Below are positions 49,787 to 59,979 of a stretch of DNA of 64,000 bases, piece by piece. The notes under the pieces are model-generated. The model did no database searches, was not told where the DNA came from, and worked only from the letters and a program-made list of their open reading frames with translations. How positions within the stretch are numbered: the stretch's first letter is position 1; every line of letters starts with the position of its first letter. This stretch comes from Streptomyces sp. NBC_00820 (GTDB lineage: Bacteria > Actinomycetota > Actinomycetes > Streptomycetales > Streptomycetaceae), in assembly GCF_036347055.1 (NCBI RefSeq), contig NZ_CP108882.1, positions 1,240,001-1,304,000 of the forward strand, in the 5' to 3' direction. Made by a program: the position numbers and the translations under genes.

Positions 49787-50347
49787 GCCGGCTGCGGCCC
49801 GCCGATGGCCGACCGCCGCCATCACGCGGCCGGCCGTCACGTCCTGACGACGGCCGTCGCGTCCTGACGACGGCCGCCCCGCCCTCGGACGCGGACGTAC
49901 CGCTACCCCAGGCGCCGAGCTGGGCCGAACAGTCGCCGGCGGGGCGGGCCGGGGCCCCGCCCGGAGTGCCGCCCGGCACGAGGCATACGCAGGCGCCCAG
50001 GGCGCCGCACTCAACAGCCTGATCGCCGTGTCCGGGCGTTCCAAGAGTGCTTGACCACGACCGTCTCCCGACAGGCCCTGGTCTCCACCGGCCGGCCGGG
50101 CTCTCGCCCGGACCGGCCGTGGTCGGCTCAGGCAGCCGGCCACCGACGATTCATCGCTGCGGGCGTCGTCCTTGACAGCGGGCGATCTGCTGATGCCCTG
50201 TCAGCCGACTCGCCGAAGGTGCAGCATGAGTCCTGCCGAACATGGTTACAGATGACTGCAGACGCACACAGGCACAATTCCGCAATCACCGCCTTGACCT
50301 GCGGAGACCCTGGTCAACAGCGGACCTGACAGAGGGAAGGGCGAGCC
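49787..50347. other. Intergenic region, no convincing gene
   Basis: 561 bp. A frame at 49783–50022 overlaps the slipin stop as ATGA but is Arg/Pro-rich and not convincing. A 20-bp unit (GGCCGTCACGTCCTGACGAC) is repeated at 49832 and 49852 with one change. A further frame at 50051–50329 also lacks support. The end near 50215–50347 has lower GC and probably carries the promoter of the acyltransferase gene. Confidence 0.5.
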
Positions 50348-51073
50348 GTGTTCTACCACCTGCTGAAGTACGTGCTGCTGGGGCCGCTGCTGAGGCTGTT
50401 CTTCCGGCCCCGCATCGAGGGTCCGGAGAACGTACCGGCGTCGGGACCGGCGATCATCGCGGGGAACCATCTGTCCTTCTCCGACCACTTCCTGATGCCG
50501 ACCATACTGAAACGGCGCATCACCTTCCTCGCCAAGGCGGAGTACTTCACCGGGCCGGGCGTCAAAGGGCGTCTGACCGCGTTCTTCTTCCGCAGCGCGG
50601 GGCAGATCCCGGTGGACCGGTCCGGCAAGGAGGCGGGGCAGGCCGCGATCCGCGAGGGCCTCGGCGTCCTGGCCGGGGGCGAGCTGCTGGGGGTCTACCC
50701 GGAGGGCACCCGGTCGCACGACGGCCGGCTCTACAAGGGCAAGGTCGGGGTGGCCGTGATGGCGCTGAAGGCCGGCGCGCCCGTCGTGCCGTGCGCGATG
50801 ATCGGCACGTTCGAGGCACAGCCGCCCGGCAAGAAGATCCCCAGCTTCCACCCGGTCGTCATCCGCTTCGGCGAGCCGCTCGACTTCTCCCGCTACGCCG
50901 GCATGGAGAACGAGAAGACCGTCCTGCGGGCGGTCACCGACGAGATCATGTACGCGATCCTGTCGCTGTCCGGGCAGGAGTACGTCGATCAGTACGCGGC
51001 TGTCGTGAAGGCGGAGCAGGCGGCGACTCTGGGCACGAAGGAGCGCAGGTTCCCCCGCGTGCCGCTCAGTTGA
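50348..51073 (+). CDS. 1-acyl-sn-glycerol-3-phosphate acyltransferase (PlsC family)
   Basis: 241 residues from GTG. The acyltransferase motif NHLSFSDHFLMP near 38 (NHx4D) and the phosphate-binding PVDRSGK and YPEGTRSHDGRL near 115 mark the LPLAT fold. The first hydrophobic helix (YHLLKYVLLGPLLRLFF) anchors it in the membrane. Function: acylation of lysophosphatidic acid or a related lipid. It ends 58 bp before an epimerase-like gene with which it may be co-transcribed. Confidence 0.93.
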   Translation: MFYHLLKYVLLGPLLRLFFRPRIEGPENVPASGPAIIAGNHLSFSDHFLMPTILKRRITFLAKAEYFTGPGVKGRLTAFFFRSAGQIPVDRSGKEAGQAAIREGLGVLAGGELLGVYPEGTRSHDGRLYKGKVGVAVMALKAGAPVVPCAMIGTFEAQPPGKKIPSFHPVVIRFGEPLDFSRYAGMENEKTVLRAVTDEIMYAILSLSGQEYVDQYAAVVKAEQAATLGTKERRFPRVPLS

Positions 51074-51131
51074 CCTCTGCCGTCGGCAGAAGCGTCTGCC
51101 CGCGGGCGTGCGGCGTGCCTAGGCTCGCCGC

Positions 51132-52160
51132 ATGAGAAACGCTTTGGTGATCGGTGCGAGCGGGCAGATCGGCCGTCCGGCGGTGGCGGCGCTGGCCCGG
51201 GACGGCTGGCAGGTGACGGCCGCCTCGCGTGGCGGCGGCCGGGACGGGTCGTGGGGAGAGGACGTGCGGACGGTCCGGCTGGACCGGTCCGACGACGGCG
51301 CGCTCGCGGCCGTCGTCGGCGACGGCTGTGACGTGGTCGTCGATCTGGTGGCCTACGACGCCGCGCACGCACGGCAGTTGACGGCACTCGCGGACCGGAT
51401 CGGCTCCGCGGTGGTCGTCTCCAGCGTGTCGGTGTACGAGGACGGCGAGGGGCGGGGCTTCGACACGCAGGACCGGCCGGACGGCTTCCCCGTCTACCCG
51501 GTGCCGGTCCCGGAGAGCCAGCCGACCGTGGCCCCGGGCGAAACGTCGTACAGCACCCGCAAGGCGGCGCTGGAGTCCGAACTCGGCTCCGCCGACGGCA
51601 CGTTGCCGACTACCGTGCTGCGTCCGGGCGCGGTGCACGGCCCCCACAGCCCGCTCCCCCGCGAGCTGTACTTCGTGAAGCGCAACCTGGACGGACGGAC
51701 CGGCCGGGTGCTCGCGTACCGCGGGGAGAGCCGGTTCCATCCGTCGAGCGCGCGGAACATCGCCGAACTGATCCGGCTGGCCGCGGCCCGGCCCGGTTCC
51801 CGGGTGCTCAACGCCTGTGATCCGCAGGCGCCGACGACCGCGGAGATCGGGGCGGCGATCGACGCGGTCATGGGCGTGAAGACGGAGACCGAGCTCGTCG
51901 ACGGGGTGCCGCCCGGCGACTCGGTGGGCCGCACGCCCTGGTCGGTCCCGCTGCCGGTGGTGTGCGACATGGCGGCCGCCGAGCGGGAGTTGGGCTACCG
52001 GCCGGTGGTGTCGTACGAGGAGAGCCTGCCGGAGACGGTGGAGTGGCTGCGTCGCCGGCTGTCGCGGGGAGACTGGCGGGAGGCCTTCCCGCTGCTCGCG
52101 CGCGCGTATCCCGGCCTGTTCGACTACGCGGCCGAGGACGCCTGGCGGGCGGGCGTGTGA
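51132..52160 (+). CDS. NAD(P)-dependent epimerase/dehydratase-like protein
   Basis: 342 residues. LVIGASGQIGRPAV at residue 5–18 is the GxxGxxG nucleotide loop. The extended SDR region has VVVDLVAYDAAHARQLTA and VVVSSVSVYED near 95, then YSTRKAALESEL near 140 (the YxxxK active site) and TTVLRPGAVHGP. The C-terminal part has a substrate-binding region (PYRLGYRPVVSYEESLPETVEWL in pattern). Substrate unknown. It follows the acyltransferase gene and converges with the TAP gene. Confidence 0.88.
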   Translation: MRNALVIGASGQIGRPAVAALARDGWQVTAASRGGGRDGSWGEDVRTVRLDRSDDGALAAVVGDGCDVVVDLVAYDAAHARQLTALADRIGSAVVVSSVSVYEDGEGRGFDTQDRPDGFPVYPVPVPESQPTVAPGETSYSTRKAALESELGSADGTLPTTVLRPGAVHGPHSPLPRELYFVKRNLDGRTGRVLAYRGESRFHPSSARNIAELIRLAAARPGSRVLNACDPQAPTTAEIGAAIDAVMGVKTETELVDGVPPGDSVGRTPWSVPLPVVCDMAAAERELGYRPVVSYEESLPETVEWLRRRLSRGDWREAFPLLARAYPGLFDYAAEDAWRAGV

Positions 52161-52178
52161 CGGAGGGCGTGTGACGGA

Positions 52179-52205
52179 GGGGCGGCCGGAGACTCCGGCC
52201 GCCCC
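52179..52205. terminator. Bidirectional hairpin between the convergent genes
   Basis: GGGGCGGCCGGAG (52179–52191) and CTCCGGCCGCCCC (52193–52205) form a perfect inverted repeat around one base, effectively an 11-bp stem with a small loop. It serves convergent genes ending at 52160 and 52235. Confidence 0.8.
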
Positions 52206-52234
52206 TCGTCGTCGTGCCGCCGTGACTGGCCTGC

Positions 52235-53830
52235 TTACGGCTTGGGAGTCGCGTGCGGGGCGCAGGTCACGTCGGAGGTGTCCATCCTGCCGGTCAGCAG
52301 GTAGGTGTCGACCCGCTCGTTGATGCACGGGTTGACCAGGCTGGTCACGCCATGGGAGCCGGCGTCCTTCTCGGTGATCAGGCGCGAGCCCTTGAAGCGC
52401 TTGTGCAGGTCGACGGCGCCCGGGTAGGGGGTCGCCGCGTCCCGCGTGGACTGCACGATGAGCACCCCGGGCAGACCCTTGTGGGTCCTGACCTCGACCG
52501 GCGTGCCCTGCTTGCCGGACCAGGTGGCACAGGGCAGGTTCATCCAGGCGTTGGCCCAGGTCATGAACGGGTAGTCCTTGTTGAGCCGGGTGTTGTCCCG
52601 GTCCCAGGTCCGCCAGCTGGTGGGCCACTTGGTGTCGGAGCACTCGACGGCCGTGTAGACGGCGTTGCTGTTCTCCGACGCGATGTTGCCCGCGGTGTCG
52701 GACAGGTCGGGGGCGGCCGCGTCGACGAGCGCCTGGGTGTCGCCGGCGACGTACTTGCCGAACACCGAGGCGACCGGCACCCACGAGGAGTCGTAGTACG
52801 GGGCGCTCTGGAAGAAGGCGATCAGCTCGGCCGGTCCGACGACCCCGCCGATGGGGCTCTTCTTGGCGGTGGCACGCAGCTTGAGCCACTCGGCCTGGAC
52901 GGCGGCGCGGGTGGTGCCGAGGTGGAAGGCGGCGTCGTTGGCGGCGACCCAGTCCTCCCAGTCCTTCCAGCGGCCCTCGAAGGCGATGTCCTGGTTGAGG
53001 TTCGCCTCGTACCAGATGTTCTCGCGGGACGGGTCGACCACGCTGTCCACGACCATCCGGCGCAGGTGGCCCGGGAAGAGGGTGCCGTAGACGGCGCCGA
53101 GGTAGGTGCCGTAGGAGACGCCCAGGTAGTTGAGCTTCTTCTCGCCCAGCGCGGCCCGGATGACGTCGAGGTCGCGGGCGGTGTTGAGCGTGGTCATGTA
53201 CGACAGCATGCCGCCGCTGCGCTCGGCACAGCCCTTGGCGTACGCGCGGGCGAGCTTGCGCTGGGCGGTCTTGTCGGCCTCGGTGTCCGGGACCGGGTCT
53301 GCCTTGGGCGCCTTGACGAACTCCTGCGGGTCGGCACAGGAGATGGGCGCCGAGTGGCCGACGCCGCGGGGGTCGAAGCCGACGAAGTCGTAGGCCTTGG
53401 CGACGTCGGCCCAGACGGCGGCGTTCGTCGTGACCCGGCGCGGGAAGCGCATGCCGGATCCGCCGGGGCCGCCCGGGTTGTAGACGAGGGCGCCCTGACG
53501 CTCCCGCGGGGTGCCCGTGTTGCCGATGCGGTCGACGGCCAGCTCGATCTGCTTGCCGTGCGGCCTGGCGTAGTCGACCGGTACGGAGACCCAGCCGCAC
53601 TGGATGGGCTTCTCCAGACCCCAGTCGGCGGGGCAGTCCTTCCAGTCCACGCCGGCCTTGGCGGCGCGGGCTGCGGCGATCTCGGCGCCGCGGGCCTCAC
53701 GGTTGTGCGTGTGGCGGCTGTCGGCGCTGGCCGCGGGCGCCGACACCGCGCCGGCGATCAGGGTCGCGGTGACGAGCGCTCCGGCGGAACCGAGTGCCAG
53801 CAGGCGGCTCTTCGGTCTGATGTCCCTCAA
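52235..53830 (-). CDS. Secreted alpha/beta hydrolase, tripeptidyl-peptidase type (TAP-like, S33)
   Basis: 531 residues from the TTG at 53830 (GGAGGGG about eight bases upstream). A signal peptide runs to about 45 (RPKSRLLALGSAG … SAPAASADS). VYNPGGPGGSGMRFP near 120 is the oxyanion region, NYLGVSYGTYLGAVYG carries the nucleophile Ser239, and the TAP-like C-terminal domain has VLIVQSTRDAATPYPGAV with the Asp and DAGSHGVTS with the His. Known relatives: Streptomyces SlpD/SlpE and secreted tripeptidyl aminopeptidases, which trim N-terminal peptides. A 5-bp palindrome (ATCCG-N5-CGGAT) lies upstream. Confidence 0.92.
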   Translation of the reverse strand: MRDIRPKSRLLALGSAGALVTATLIAGAVSAPAASADSRHTHNREARGAEIAAARAAKAGVDWKDCPADWGLEKPIQCGWVSVPVDYARPHGKQIELAVDRIGNTGTPRERQGALVYNPGGPGGSGMRFPRRVTTNAAVWADVAKAYDFVGFDPRGVGHSAPISCADPQEFVKAPKADPVPDTEADKTAQRKLARAYAKGCAERSGGMLSYMTTLNTARDLDVIRAALGEKKLNYLGVSYGTYLGAVYGTLFPGHLRRMVVDSVVDPSRENIWYEANLNQDIAFEGRWKDWEDWVAANDAAFHLGTTRAAVQAEWLKLRATAKKSPIGGVVGPAELIAFFQSAPYYDSSWVPVASVFGKYVAGDTQALVDAAAPDLSDTAGNIASENSNAVYTAVECSDTKWPTSWRTWDRDNTRLNKDYPFMTWANAWMNLPCATWSGKQGTPVEVRTHKGLPGVLIVQSTRDAATPYPGAVDLHKRFKGSRLITEKDAGSHGVTSLVNPCINERVDTYLLTGRMDTSDVTCAPHATPKP

Positions 53831-53925
53831 GTGGGCCCCTCCCCGTGCATAGCTGCGACATGTCAGGCGGGGATCCTTTCGGCTGTGAACCGGCTGAGAA
53901 CAGGGGGATCGCACCATCTTTACCA

Positions 53926-53940
53926 ATCCGATAAACGGAT
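53926..53940. promoter_or_regulatory. Palindrome in the TAP-gene promoter
   Basis: ATCCG-ataaa-CGGAT lies about 96 bp upstream of the TTG, in a locally AT-rich stretch. It could be an operator near the −35/−10; no regulator is assigned. Confidence 0.35.
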
Positions 53941-53981
53941 CGTCGCGTATCGCTGAGCGGGACGTCGCCGAAGCGGCGGGT

Positions 53982-54754
53982 TCAGTTCGCGGACAACTGC
54001 GCGGACAGCCAGGTCAGGGCCTCGTCCAACGTCCGCCGCAGGCTGAGCGCGTCGGGGGCGACCGCGCTGACGAGGACGGCGGGCCCGGCGAGCGGCATCA
54101 GCGCGGCCCGTTCCCCCAGCATCCGCGCGGCGACCGGGTTCCCGGCGAACTCGGGTCGCGCAACCACCAGTTGCCCCACCGACCGGTACTCACCGAGCAC
54201 GGCGGGGCCGTCCCATCCGCCGGGCGCTCCAGGACCGCAGGACAGCTCCTGGTCCAGCACGGCATGCCCCGCGACCCGCACGGTGAGCCGGCTGGTGAGC
54301 CGGCCGGGCTCCTCCCCGGCCCGCCCCAGCACCTGCTCCTCACGCAGCACCAGCCGTGCGCCGGGGCCGAGTTCGGCCCGCGTGGTGACGTGCAGGTCGC
54401 TGCCGCGGGCCGAGATCAACTGCTCCGGCATCCAGTGCAGTTCGGCCCCGTCGGCGACGTCGAGCCGTACGCCGTAACGGGCTTCATCCTTGCCCTGCCC
54501 CGGCAGCGCGAGGGTGGCGGCGGCCGATCCGACGTGCAGCCGGGCCCCCTCCTCCACCCGCACCTCGACGGAGAAGCGGTCACCGCCGTGCGGTCCGCTC
54601 ATCGCGCCGACCATCATGACCCGCGCCTCGGCGCCGCTCGCGCGGGTGCGGCGCGGCGCGAGCGGGCCCTCGCCGTCCAGCACGGGCAGCGCCGTACCGC
54701 CGCGCCCGTCGGGGCGGGCCGTGATCCGGGCGTGCGCACGGACGCCGGACGCCG

Positions 54755-54758
<4 letters not shown>
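53982..54758 (-). CDS. ureD: Urease accessory protein UreD (UreH)
   Basis: About 258 residues. [21 protein letters not shown] and [34 protein letters not shown] and [16 protein letters not shown] are UreD features. The GTG at 54758 overlaps the ureG stop as GTGA; a GTG three codons earlier is also possible. Known role: scaffold that binds the UreABC apoenzyme and lets UreFG insert nickel. Last gene of ureABCFGD. Confidence 0.88.
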
Positions 54759-55441
<683 letters not shown>

Positions 55442-55638
55442 GTACGGCTCCTTCGTGCGAGGTCTGCTGTGGCGGGTGCCGTTGTCGGCGGGTGCTGCTG
55501 TCGGCGGGTGCTGCTGTCGGTCCGTCCGGCGTTCGAGGACGAGGCCGCTCAGGCCGATCGGGGGTCCGGGGAGCGGAGCCCCGGCGGGTCGCAGGGGCGG
55601 GCCCCTGGAGCAGGGGAAGGGCGCGGGCGGCGGGACCC

Positions 55639-56313
55639 TTATGAGGCGAACAACCGCACGGCCCACCCCGCATGCCACTGCGCCCCGATCTCCAGCAGGG
55701 GTCCCGACCCGGCCGGCACCGCGTCGGTCCCGTCCGCGGCCACCCGCCGGGCCGCCTCGACCGCCGCACCCGCGACTCGGTCCACCTCCGGGGCCAGCCG
55801 GGCCAGAACTCCGGTCGCCTCGAAGGGATCGAGGCTCAGCAGTCGCACGGTGGCCGTGGCCGGACCGCTCACGCTGTCGTACGCCGCGCAGTACGCCGCG
55901 TCCTCGGGCGCCAGCCCGGCGGCCCGGGCCACCACCCCGAGGACCACCGGCTGATGAGCCCCCTTGGGGAACTCCCGGGCCAGGTCCTCCAGTTCGCCGG
56001 ACGGCCAACTCGCCCGCGCGGCCCGCGTCAGCTGCCGGCCGAGCCTGCGCGCGGCGCCGCGCAGCGCGGGCGACGGCGTTCGGGCGTCGGCCGCCGCGTC
56101 CAGCTCGCGGGGGTCCACACCGAGGACGGCGGCGGCCGCCAGCGCCCCGGCGACCAGCCCGGCGGTGTGCAGCCGTCCGCGGCAGAAGTCCTCCAGGCTC
56201 GCGGCCGAGGTGATCCGTCCCGCCTTGACGGCGGCTTCCGCCCCGCCGGAGTGCGCGTGCCCTCCGGCGGGGAAGCGGCCGTCGGCCAGGACGAGCAGTG
56301 CGGCCCTGGACAT
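55639..56313 (-). CDS. ureF: Urease accessory protein UreF
   Basis: 224 residues. [27 protein letters not shown] at the start, [21 protein letters not shown] and [20 protein letters not shown] later match UreF. The ATG shares one base with the ureC stop (TGATG), so it is coupled to ureC. Function: regulates the GTPase UreG in nickel delivery. Confidence 0.93.
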   Translation of the reverse strand: MSRAALLVLADGRFPAGGHAHSGGAEAAVKAGRITSAASLEDFCRGRLHTAGLVAGALAAAAVLGVDPRELDAAADARTPSPALRGAARRLGRQLTRAARASWPSGELEDLAREFPKGAHQPVVLGVVARAAGLAPEDAAYCAAYDSVSGPATATVRLLSLDPFEATGVLARLAPEVDRVAGAAVEAARRVAADGTDAVPAGSGPLLEIGAQWHAGWAVRLFAS

Positions 56314-58034
56314 CAGAAGAGGAAGTAGCGCTGGGCCATGGGCAGTTCGACGGCAGGCGCCGCCTCGACCAGCTCGCCGTCGATGTACACCGCGAAGCTG
56401 TCGGGGTCGATCCGCACGTCCGGCCGGGCGTCGTTCTCGCGCATGTCGGCCTTGGTGACCGCCCGCGTGGACTCGATCGCCACGAACCTTTTGCCCAGCC
56501 CCAGCCGTTCGGGCAGGCCGTCCTCGATCGCCAGCGGGGCGGCGAAGTTGACGGAGTTGGCCGCCGGAGCCCGTCCGATCGCGCCGTACATCGGCCGGGG
56601 CAGGATCGGCTGCGGGGTGGGGATGGAGGCGTTGGCATCGCCCATCTGCGCGTACGCGATCTGCCCTCCCTTGAGGACGAGAAGCGGTTTGACCCCGAAG
56701 AACGCAGGCTCCCACAGCACCAGGTCGGCGAGCTTGCCGGCCTCGACGGAGCCGATCTCGGCGGCGAGACCCTGGGCGAGCGCGGGATTGATCGTGTACT
56801 TGGCCACGTACCGCCGCACCCGCCGGTTGTCCGCCCGCCCGTCGCCCGGGAGCGCGCCCCGGCGTCCCTTCATCACATGGGCCGTCTGCCAGGTGCGCAG
56901 GACGACCTCGCCTACGCGGCCCATCGCCTGGGAGTCGGAGGAGATGATCGAGATGGCGCCGAGGTCGTGGAGGATGTCCTCGGCACCGATGGTGGACGGC
57001 CGGATGCGGGACTCGGCGAAGGCCAGGTCCTCGGGGACCGCCGGATTGAGGTGGTGGCACACCATCAGCATGTCGAGGTGTTCCTCGGTGGTGTTGACGG
57101 TGAACGGCCGCGTGGGGTTGGTCGAACTGGGCAGCACGTGCGGCTGGGAGACCACGCTCATGATGTCCGGCGCGTGCCCGCCGCCCGCACCCTCGGTGTG
57201 GTACGAGTGGATGCCCCGCCCCGCGATCGCGGCGAGCGTGTCACCGACGAAGCCGGCCTCGTTCAGGGTGTCGGTGTGGATGGCGACCTGGACACCGGTG
57301 CGGTCGGCCACGGTGAGCGCCGCGTCGATGACGGCCGGGGTGGAACCCCAGTCCTCGTGCAGCTTCAGACCGACGGCGCCGCCGCGGATCTGCGACAGCA
57401 TCGCCTCGTGCGAGACGGTGTTGCCCTTGCCGAGGAAGCCGACGTTGACCGGGTAGGCCTCCATCGCCTCCAGCATGCGGGCCAGGTGCCAGGGCCCCGG
57501 GGTCACGGTGGTCGCCTTGGAGCCCTCGGCCGGGCCCGTGCCGCCGCCGACCAGTGTGGTGACGCCCGAGGCCAGCGCCTCGTCGGCGATCTGCGGGCAG
57601 ATGAAGTGGACGTGCGCGTCGATGGCGCCGGCGGTGAGGATCCGCCCGTTGCCCGCGATGACCTCGGTCTCGGGACCGATGACCAGGTCGGGGTGGACGC
57701 CGTCCATGGTGTCCGGGTTGCCGGCCTTGCCGATTCCGGTGATCCGCCCGTCGCGGATGCCGACATCGGCCTTGACGACGCCCCAGTGGTCGACGATGAC
57801 GGCACCGGTGATCACGGTGTCGGGGGTGCCGTCCGCGCGGGTGGCCCGTGACTGGCCCATGGACTCGCGGATGACCTTGCCGCCGCCGAAGACCGCCTCG
57901 TCGCCCGAGGTGCCGGGGCCGCCGGAGCGGTCCTCCTCGATCTCGATCAGCAGGTCGGTGTCGGCGAGCCGGATGCGGTCGCCGGTGGTGGGGCCGAACA
58001 GGTCGGCGTAGGCGGCGCGGGAGATGTCAGGCAT
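56313..58034 (-). CDS. ureC: Urease alpha subunit
   Basis: 573 residues, standard for UreC. Nickel-binding HVHFICPQ near 137, [12 protein letters not shown] near 219 with the carbamylated Lys, and [14 protein letters not shown] near 275. The flap reads [25 protein letters not shown], with the active-site Cys and His. [13 protein letters not shown] is in the N-terminal part. The ATG at 58034 has GGAGG eight bases upstream and overlaps the ureB end. Reaction: hydrolysis of urea to ammonia and carbamate. Confidence 0.97.
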   Translation of the reverse strand: MPDISRAAYADLFGPTTGDRIRLADTDLLIEIEEDRSGGPGTSGDEAVFGGGKVIRESMGQSRATRADGTPDTVITGAVIVDHWGVVKADVGIRDGRITGIGKAGNPDTMDGVHPDLVIGPETEVIAGNGRILTAGAIDAHVHFICPQIADEALASGVTTLVGGGTGPAEGSKATTVTPGPWHLARMLEAMEAYPVNVGFLGKGNTVSHEAMLSQIRGGAVGLKLHEDWGSTPAVIDAALTVADRTGVQVAIHTDTLNEAGFVGDTLAAIAGRGIHSYHTEGAGGGHAPDIMSVVSQPHVLPSSTNPTRPFTVNTTEEHLDMLMVCHHLNPAVPEDLAFAESRIRPSTIGAEDILHDLGAISIISSDSQAMGRVGEVVLRTWQTAHVMKGRRGALPGDGRADNRRVRRYVAKYTINPALAQGLAAEIGSVEAGKLADLVLWEPAFFGVKPLLVLKGGQIAYAQMGDANASIPTPQPILPRPMYGAIGRAPAANSVNFAAPLAIEDGLPERLGLGKRFVAIESTRAVTKADMRENDARPDVRIDPDSFAVYIDGELVEAAPAVELPMAQRYFLF

Positions 58035-58338
58035 CGAGGGCACCTCCGGTCTCGCCGCGCAGGCCGGGCACGATCCGGGCGCCGGCGAGGGGGACGAGTT
58101 CGACGTCGACGGGGATACCGGGCTCGAAGCGCACGGCGGTGCCGGCAGCGACGTTCAGCCGCTTGCCGCGGGCCGCGGCGCGGTCGAAGTCCAGGCCGGG
58201 GTTGGCCTCGGCGAAGTGGTAGTGGGAGCCGACCTGGACCGGCCGGTCGGCGGAGTTGAGCACGGTGAGCCGGGTGACCTCGCGCCCCTCGTTGAAGGCG
58301 ACCGGGCCGTCCGCGAACAGCACCTCTCCGGGAATCAT
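58027..58338 (-). CDS. ureB: Urease beta subunit
   Basis: 103 residues. [20 protein letters not shown] opens the subunit, with [31 protein letters not shown] in the family pattern. It overlaps ureC by eight bases and starts 10 bases after ureA, consistent with one polycistron. Separate beta and gamma subunits are the usual bacterial arrangement. Confidence 0.96.
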   Translation of the reverse strand: MIPGEVLFADGPVAFNEGREVTRLTVLNSADRPVQVGSHYHFAEANPGLDFDRAAARGKRLNVAAGTAVRFEPGIPVDVELVPLAGARIVPGLRGETGGALDA

Positions 58339-58348
58339 CGCGGCCCCC

Positions 58349-58651
58349 TCAGAGGATCGGCTCGTGAACGGTGACCAGCTTGGTGCCGTCCGGGAAGGTC
58401 GCCTCGACCTGCACGTCGTGGATCATCTCGGGGATCCCGTCCATCACGTCGTCCCGGGTGAGGACCTTGCGGCCGGAGGACATCAGCTCGGCGACGGTAC
58501 GGCCGTCCCGCGCGCCCTCCAGGATGTGCGACGTGATGAGGGCGACCGCTTCCGGGTGGTTGAGCCGGAGCCCGCGGGCCCTGCGCTTCTCGGCCACGTC
58601 GGCCGCCACGTGGATCAGCAGCCTCTCCTGCTCATGCGGGGTCAGTTGCAC
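58349..58651 (-). CDS. ureA: Urease gamma subunit
   Basis: 100 residues from the GTG at 58651, chosen because GAGGTGGG precedes it and it gives the standard length ([19 protein letters not shown]). [22 protein letters not shown] and [27 protein letters not shown] complete the family pattern. First gene of the ureABCFGD cluster; about 300 bp of upstream DNA holds its promoter. UreE is absent from this cluster. Confidence 0.95.
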   Translation of the reverse strand: MQLTPHEQERLLIHVAADVAEKRRARGLRLNHPEAVALITSHILEGARDGRTVAELMSSGRKVLTRDDVMDGIPEMIHDVQVEATFPDGTKLVTVHEPIL

Positions 58652-58950
58652 GTCCCACCTCACATCCTCGCTCCGGACCGTGCGGGATCCGGTTGCCGCG
58701 GCCACCACGACGGGACAGATGTAACACACGGACAAGACGCCCGACCGCGATCAACTCGGCCGGAAGTAACCCCTGGTGGCGTGGAGGGGCAGGTTAGTTC
58801 GCCGGAGTTTCGGCGACGTTAACCAGACCTTGATCGCACCATGACCACCCGATGGTCCGCGCGATACCGGCCACGGGCGCAGCCTGCCGGTCACGGGCGC
58901 GGGTCACCGGCCGGCCGAGAGCCCCGCCGCACCGAGGCGCGCCGCGCCGG

Positions 58951-59208
58951 TTACGAGACACCGGTCCCCCGGTGTTCGGCGGCGATCCCGAAACGCCGCC
59001 GCTCACGCGCCGCGGAGTCGATCTCCCGGACGTCGGACACGCTGCTGATGACCTGCTCCCCGGCCGGCTCGTCGAGCGCGTCCAGCCGCTCCGGATCGGC
59101 GGCCGAGACCAGCGCGACGAGGGGCTTGCCGCGCCGTGTGACCACGACGCGCTCACCGCCGTACACCACGCGGTTGATCAGGTCGGCCAGTCCTTGACGA
59201 CGCGTCAC
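58951..59208 (-). CDS. Phd/YefM-type antitoxin (no toxin gene adjacent)
   Basis: 85 residues from [39 protein letters not shown] is the Phd/YefM N-terminal DNA-binding domain, with the VxxGExVxVTRxGKPxAxL pattern. The C-terminus, which normally wraps a toxin, has no clear toxin-binding helix. No RelE- or Doc-like gene follows on the minus strand down to ureA. The divergent gap holds a GTAC-N5-GTAC element at 59228–59240. It may be an orphan antitoxin or a stand-alone repressor. Confidence 0.78.
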   Translation of the reverse strand: MTRRQGLADLINRVVYGGERVVVTRRGKPLVALVSAADPERLDALDEPAGEQVISSVSDVREIDSAARERRRFGIAAEHRGTGVS

Positions 59209-59227
59209 CTCACACCCCCAAGAGAAC

Positions 59228-59240
59228 GTACGTCCTGTAC
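59228..59240. promoter_or_regulatory. GTAC-N5-GTAC element in the antitoxin–ClpP gap
   Basis: GTACGTCCTGTAC sits 20 bp from the antitoxin start and 55 bp before the ClpP-like ATG. Its symmetric arms suit an antitoxin dimer operator. Confidence 0.45.
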
Positions 59241-59294
59241 ATTTTCCGCAGAAGCGAGGTCGTCAACGACCCTGTCGCGAGGAGGGGTACGCCC

Positions 59295-59972
59295 ATGAGC
59301 CGTCTGTCCGCCCGTCACGTACTGCCCGAGTTCAGCGAGCGCGCGAGCACGGGCCTGCGCACACTCGATCCCTACTCGAAGCTGTTCGAGAGCCGGGTCG
59401 TCTTCCTCGGGACACCGCTCGACAACACCGCGGCCACGGACGTGATCGCGCAGTTCATGCAGCTCGAGCACGCGGCCCCGGACCGGGACATCACGCTGTA
59501 CGTCAACTGCCCGGGCGGCTCGTTCCAGGCGATGACGGCGGTGTACGACACGATGCGGTACGTCACCTGCGACGTGCAGACCTACTGCCTCGGCAAGGCC
59601 GTCGCGGGCGCGGCGGTGCTGCTCGCGGCCGGGACACCGGGCAAGCGGTTCATGCTGCCCGGCGCCCGTGTGGTGCTCGAACAGCCCTCGCTGCCCGAGC
59701 CCGCGTACGGACAGCCCAGCGATCTCGCCATCCAGGCGGCGGAGTTGGTCCGGACGCGCGCGGTGATGGAGGAGATGCTGGTCAGGCACACCGGGCGCGA
59801 CGCCGAACAGGTCCACCGGGACCTGGAGCGCGAGCTGGTGCTGGAGGCGGCCGACGCACGGGAGTTCGGGCTGGTGGACGGAATCGTCACGACCCGCGGG
59901 ATCGCACCCGCGTCCGGTGCGTCCGGTACATCCGGTGCGCCCGGCACTTCGGACGCTCTGGACGGGAGGTGA
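59295..59972 (+). CDS. ClpP-like protein lacking the catalytic triad
   Basis: 225 residues with a full ClpP fold: [43 protein letters not shown] and [30 protein letters not shown]. In active ClpP the segment after CLG reads GQAASM with the nucleophile Ser, but here it reads GKAVAG with Ala104. The catalytic His of IHQP is Glu129 (VLEQP), and the region of the third residue reads LERELVL. The C-terminal extension is Gly/Ser/Ala-rich. GAGGAGGGG precedes the ATG. It cannot hydrolyse peptides in the normal way; it may form mixed rings with active ClpP or act as a regulator. Confidence 0.88.
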   Translation: MSRLSARHVLPEFSERASTGLRTLDPYSKLFESRVVFLGTPLDNTAATDVIAQFMQLEHAAPDRDITLYVNCPGGSFQAMTAVYDTMRYVTCDVQTYCLGKAVAGAAVLLAAGTPGKRFMLPGARVVLEQPSLPEPAYGQPSDLAIQAAELVRTRAVMEEMLVRHTGRDAEQVHRDLERELVLEAADAREFGLVDGIVTTRGIAPASGASGTSGAPGTSDALDGR

Positions 59973-59979
59973 GGCGGCG

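Noticed and set aside
49783..50329. Two plus-strand frames between slipin and the acyltransferase
   Set aside because: Arg/Pro-rich or irregular composition, a repeat inside one of them, and no family pattern.
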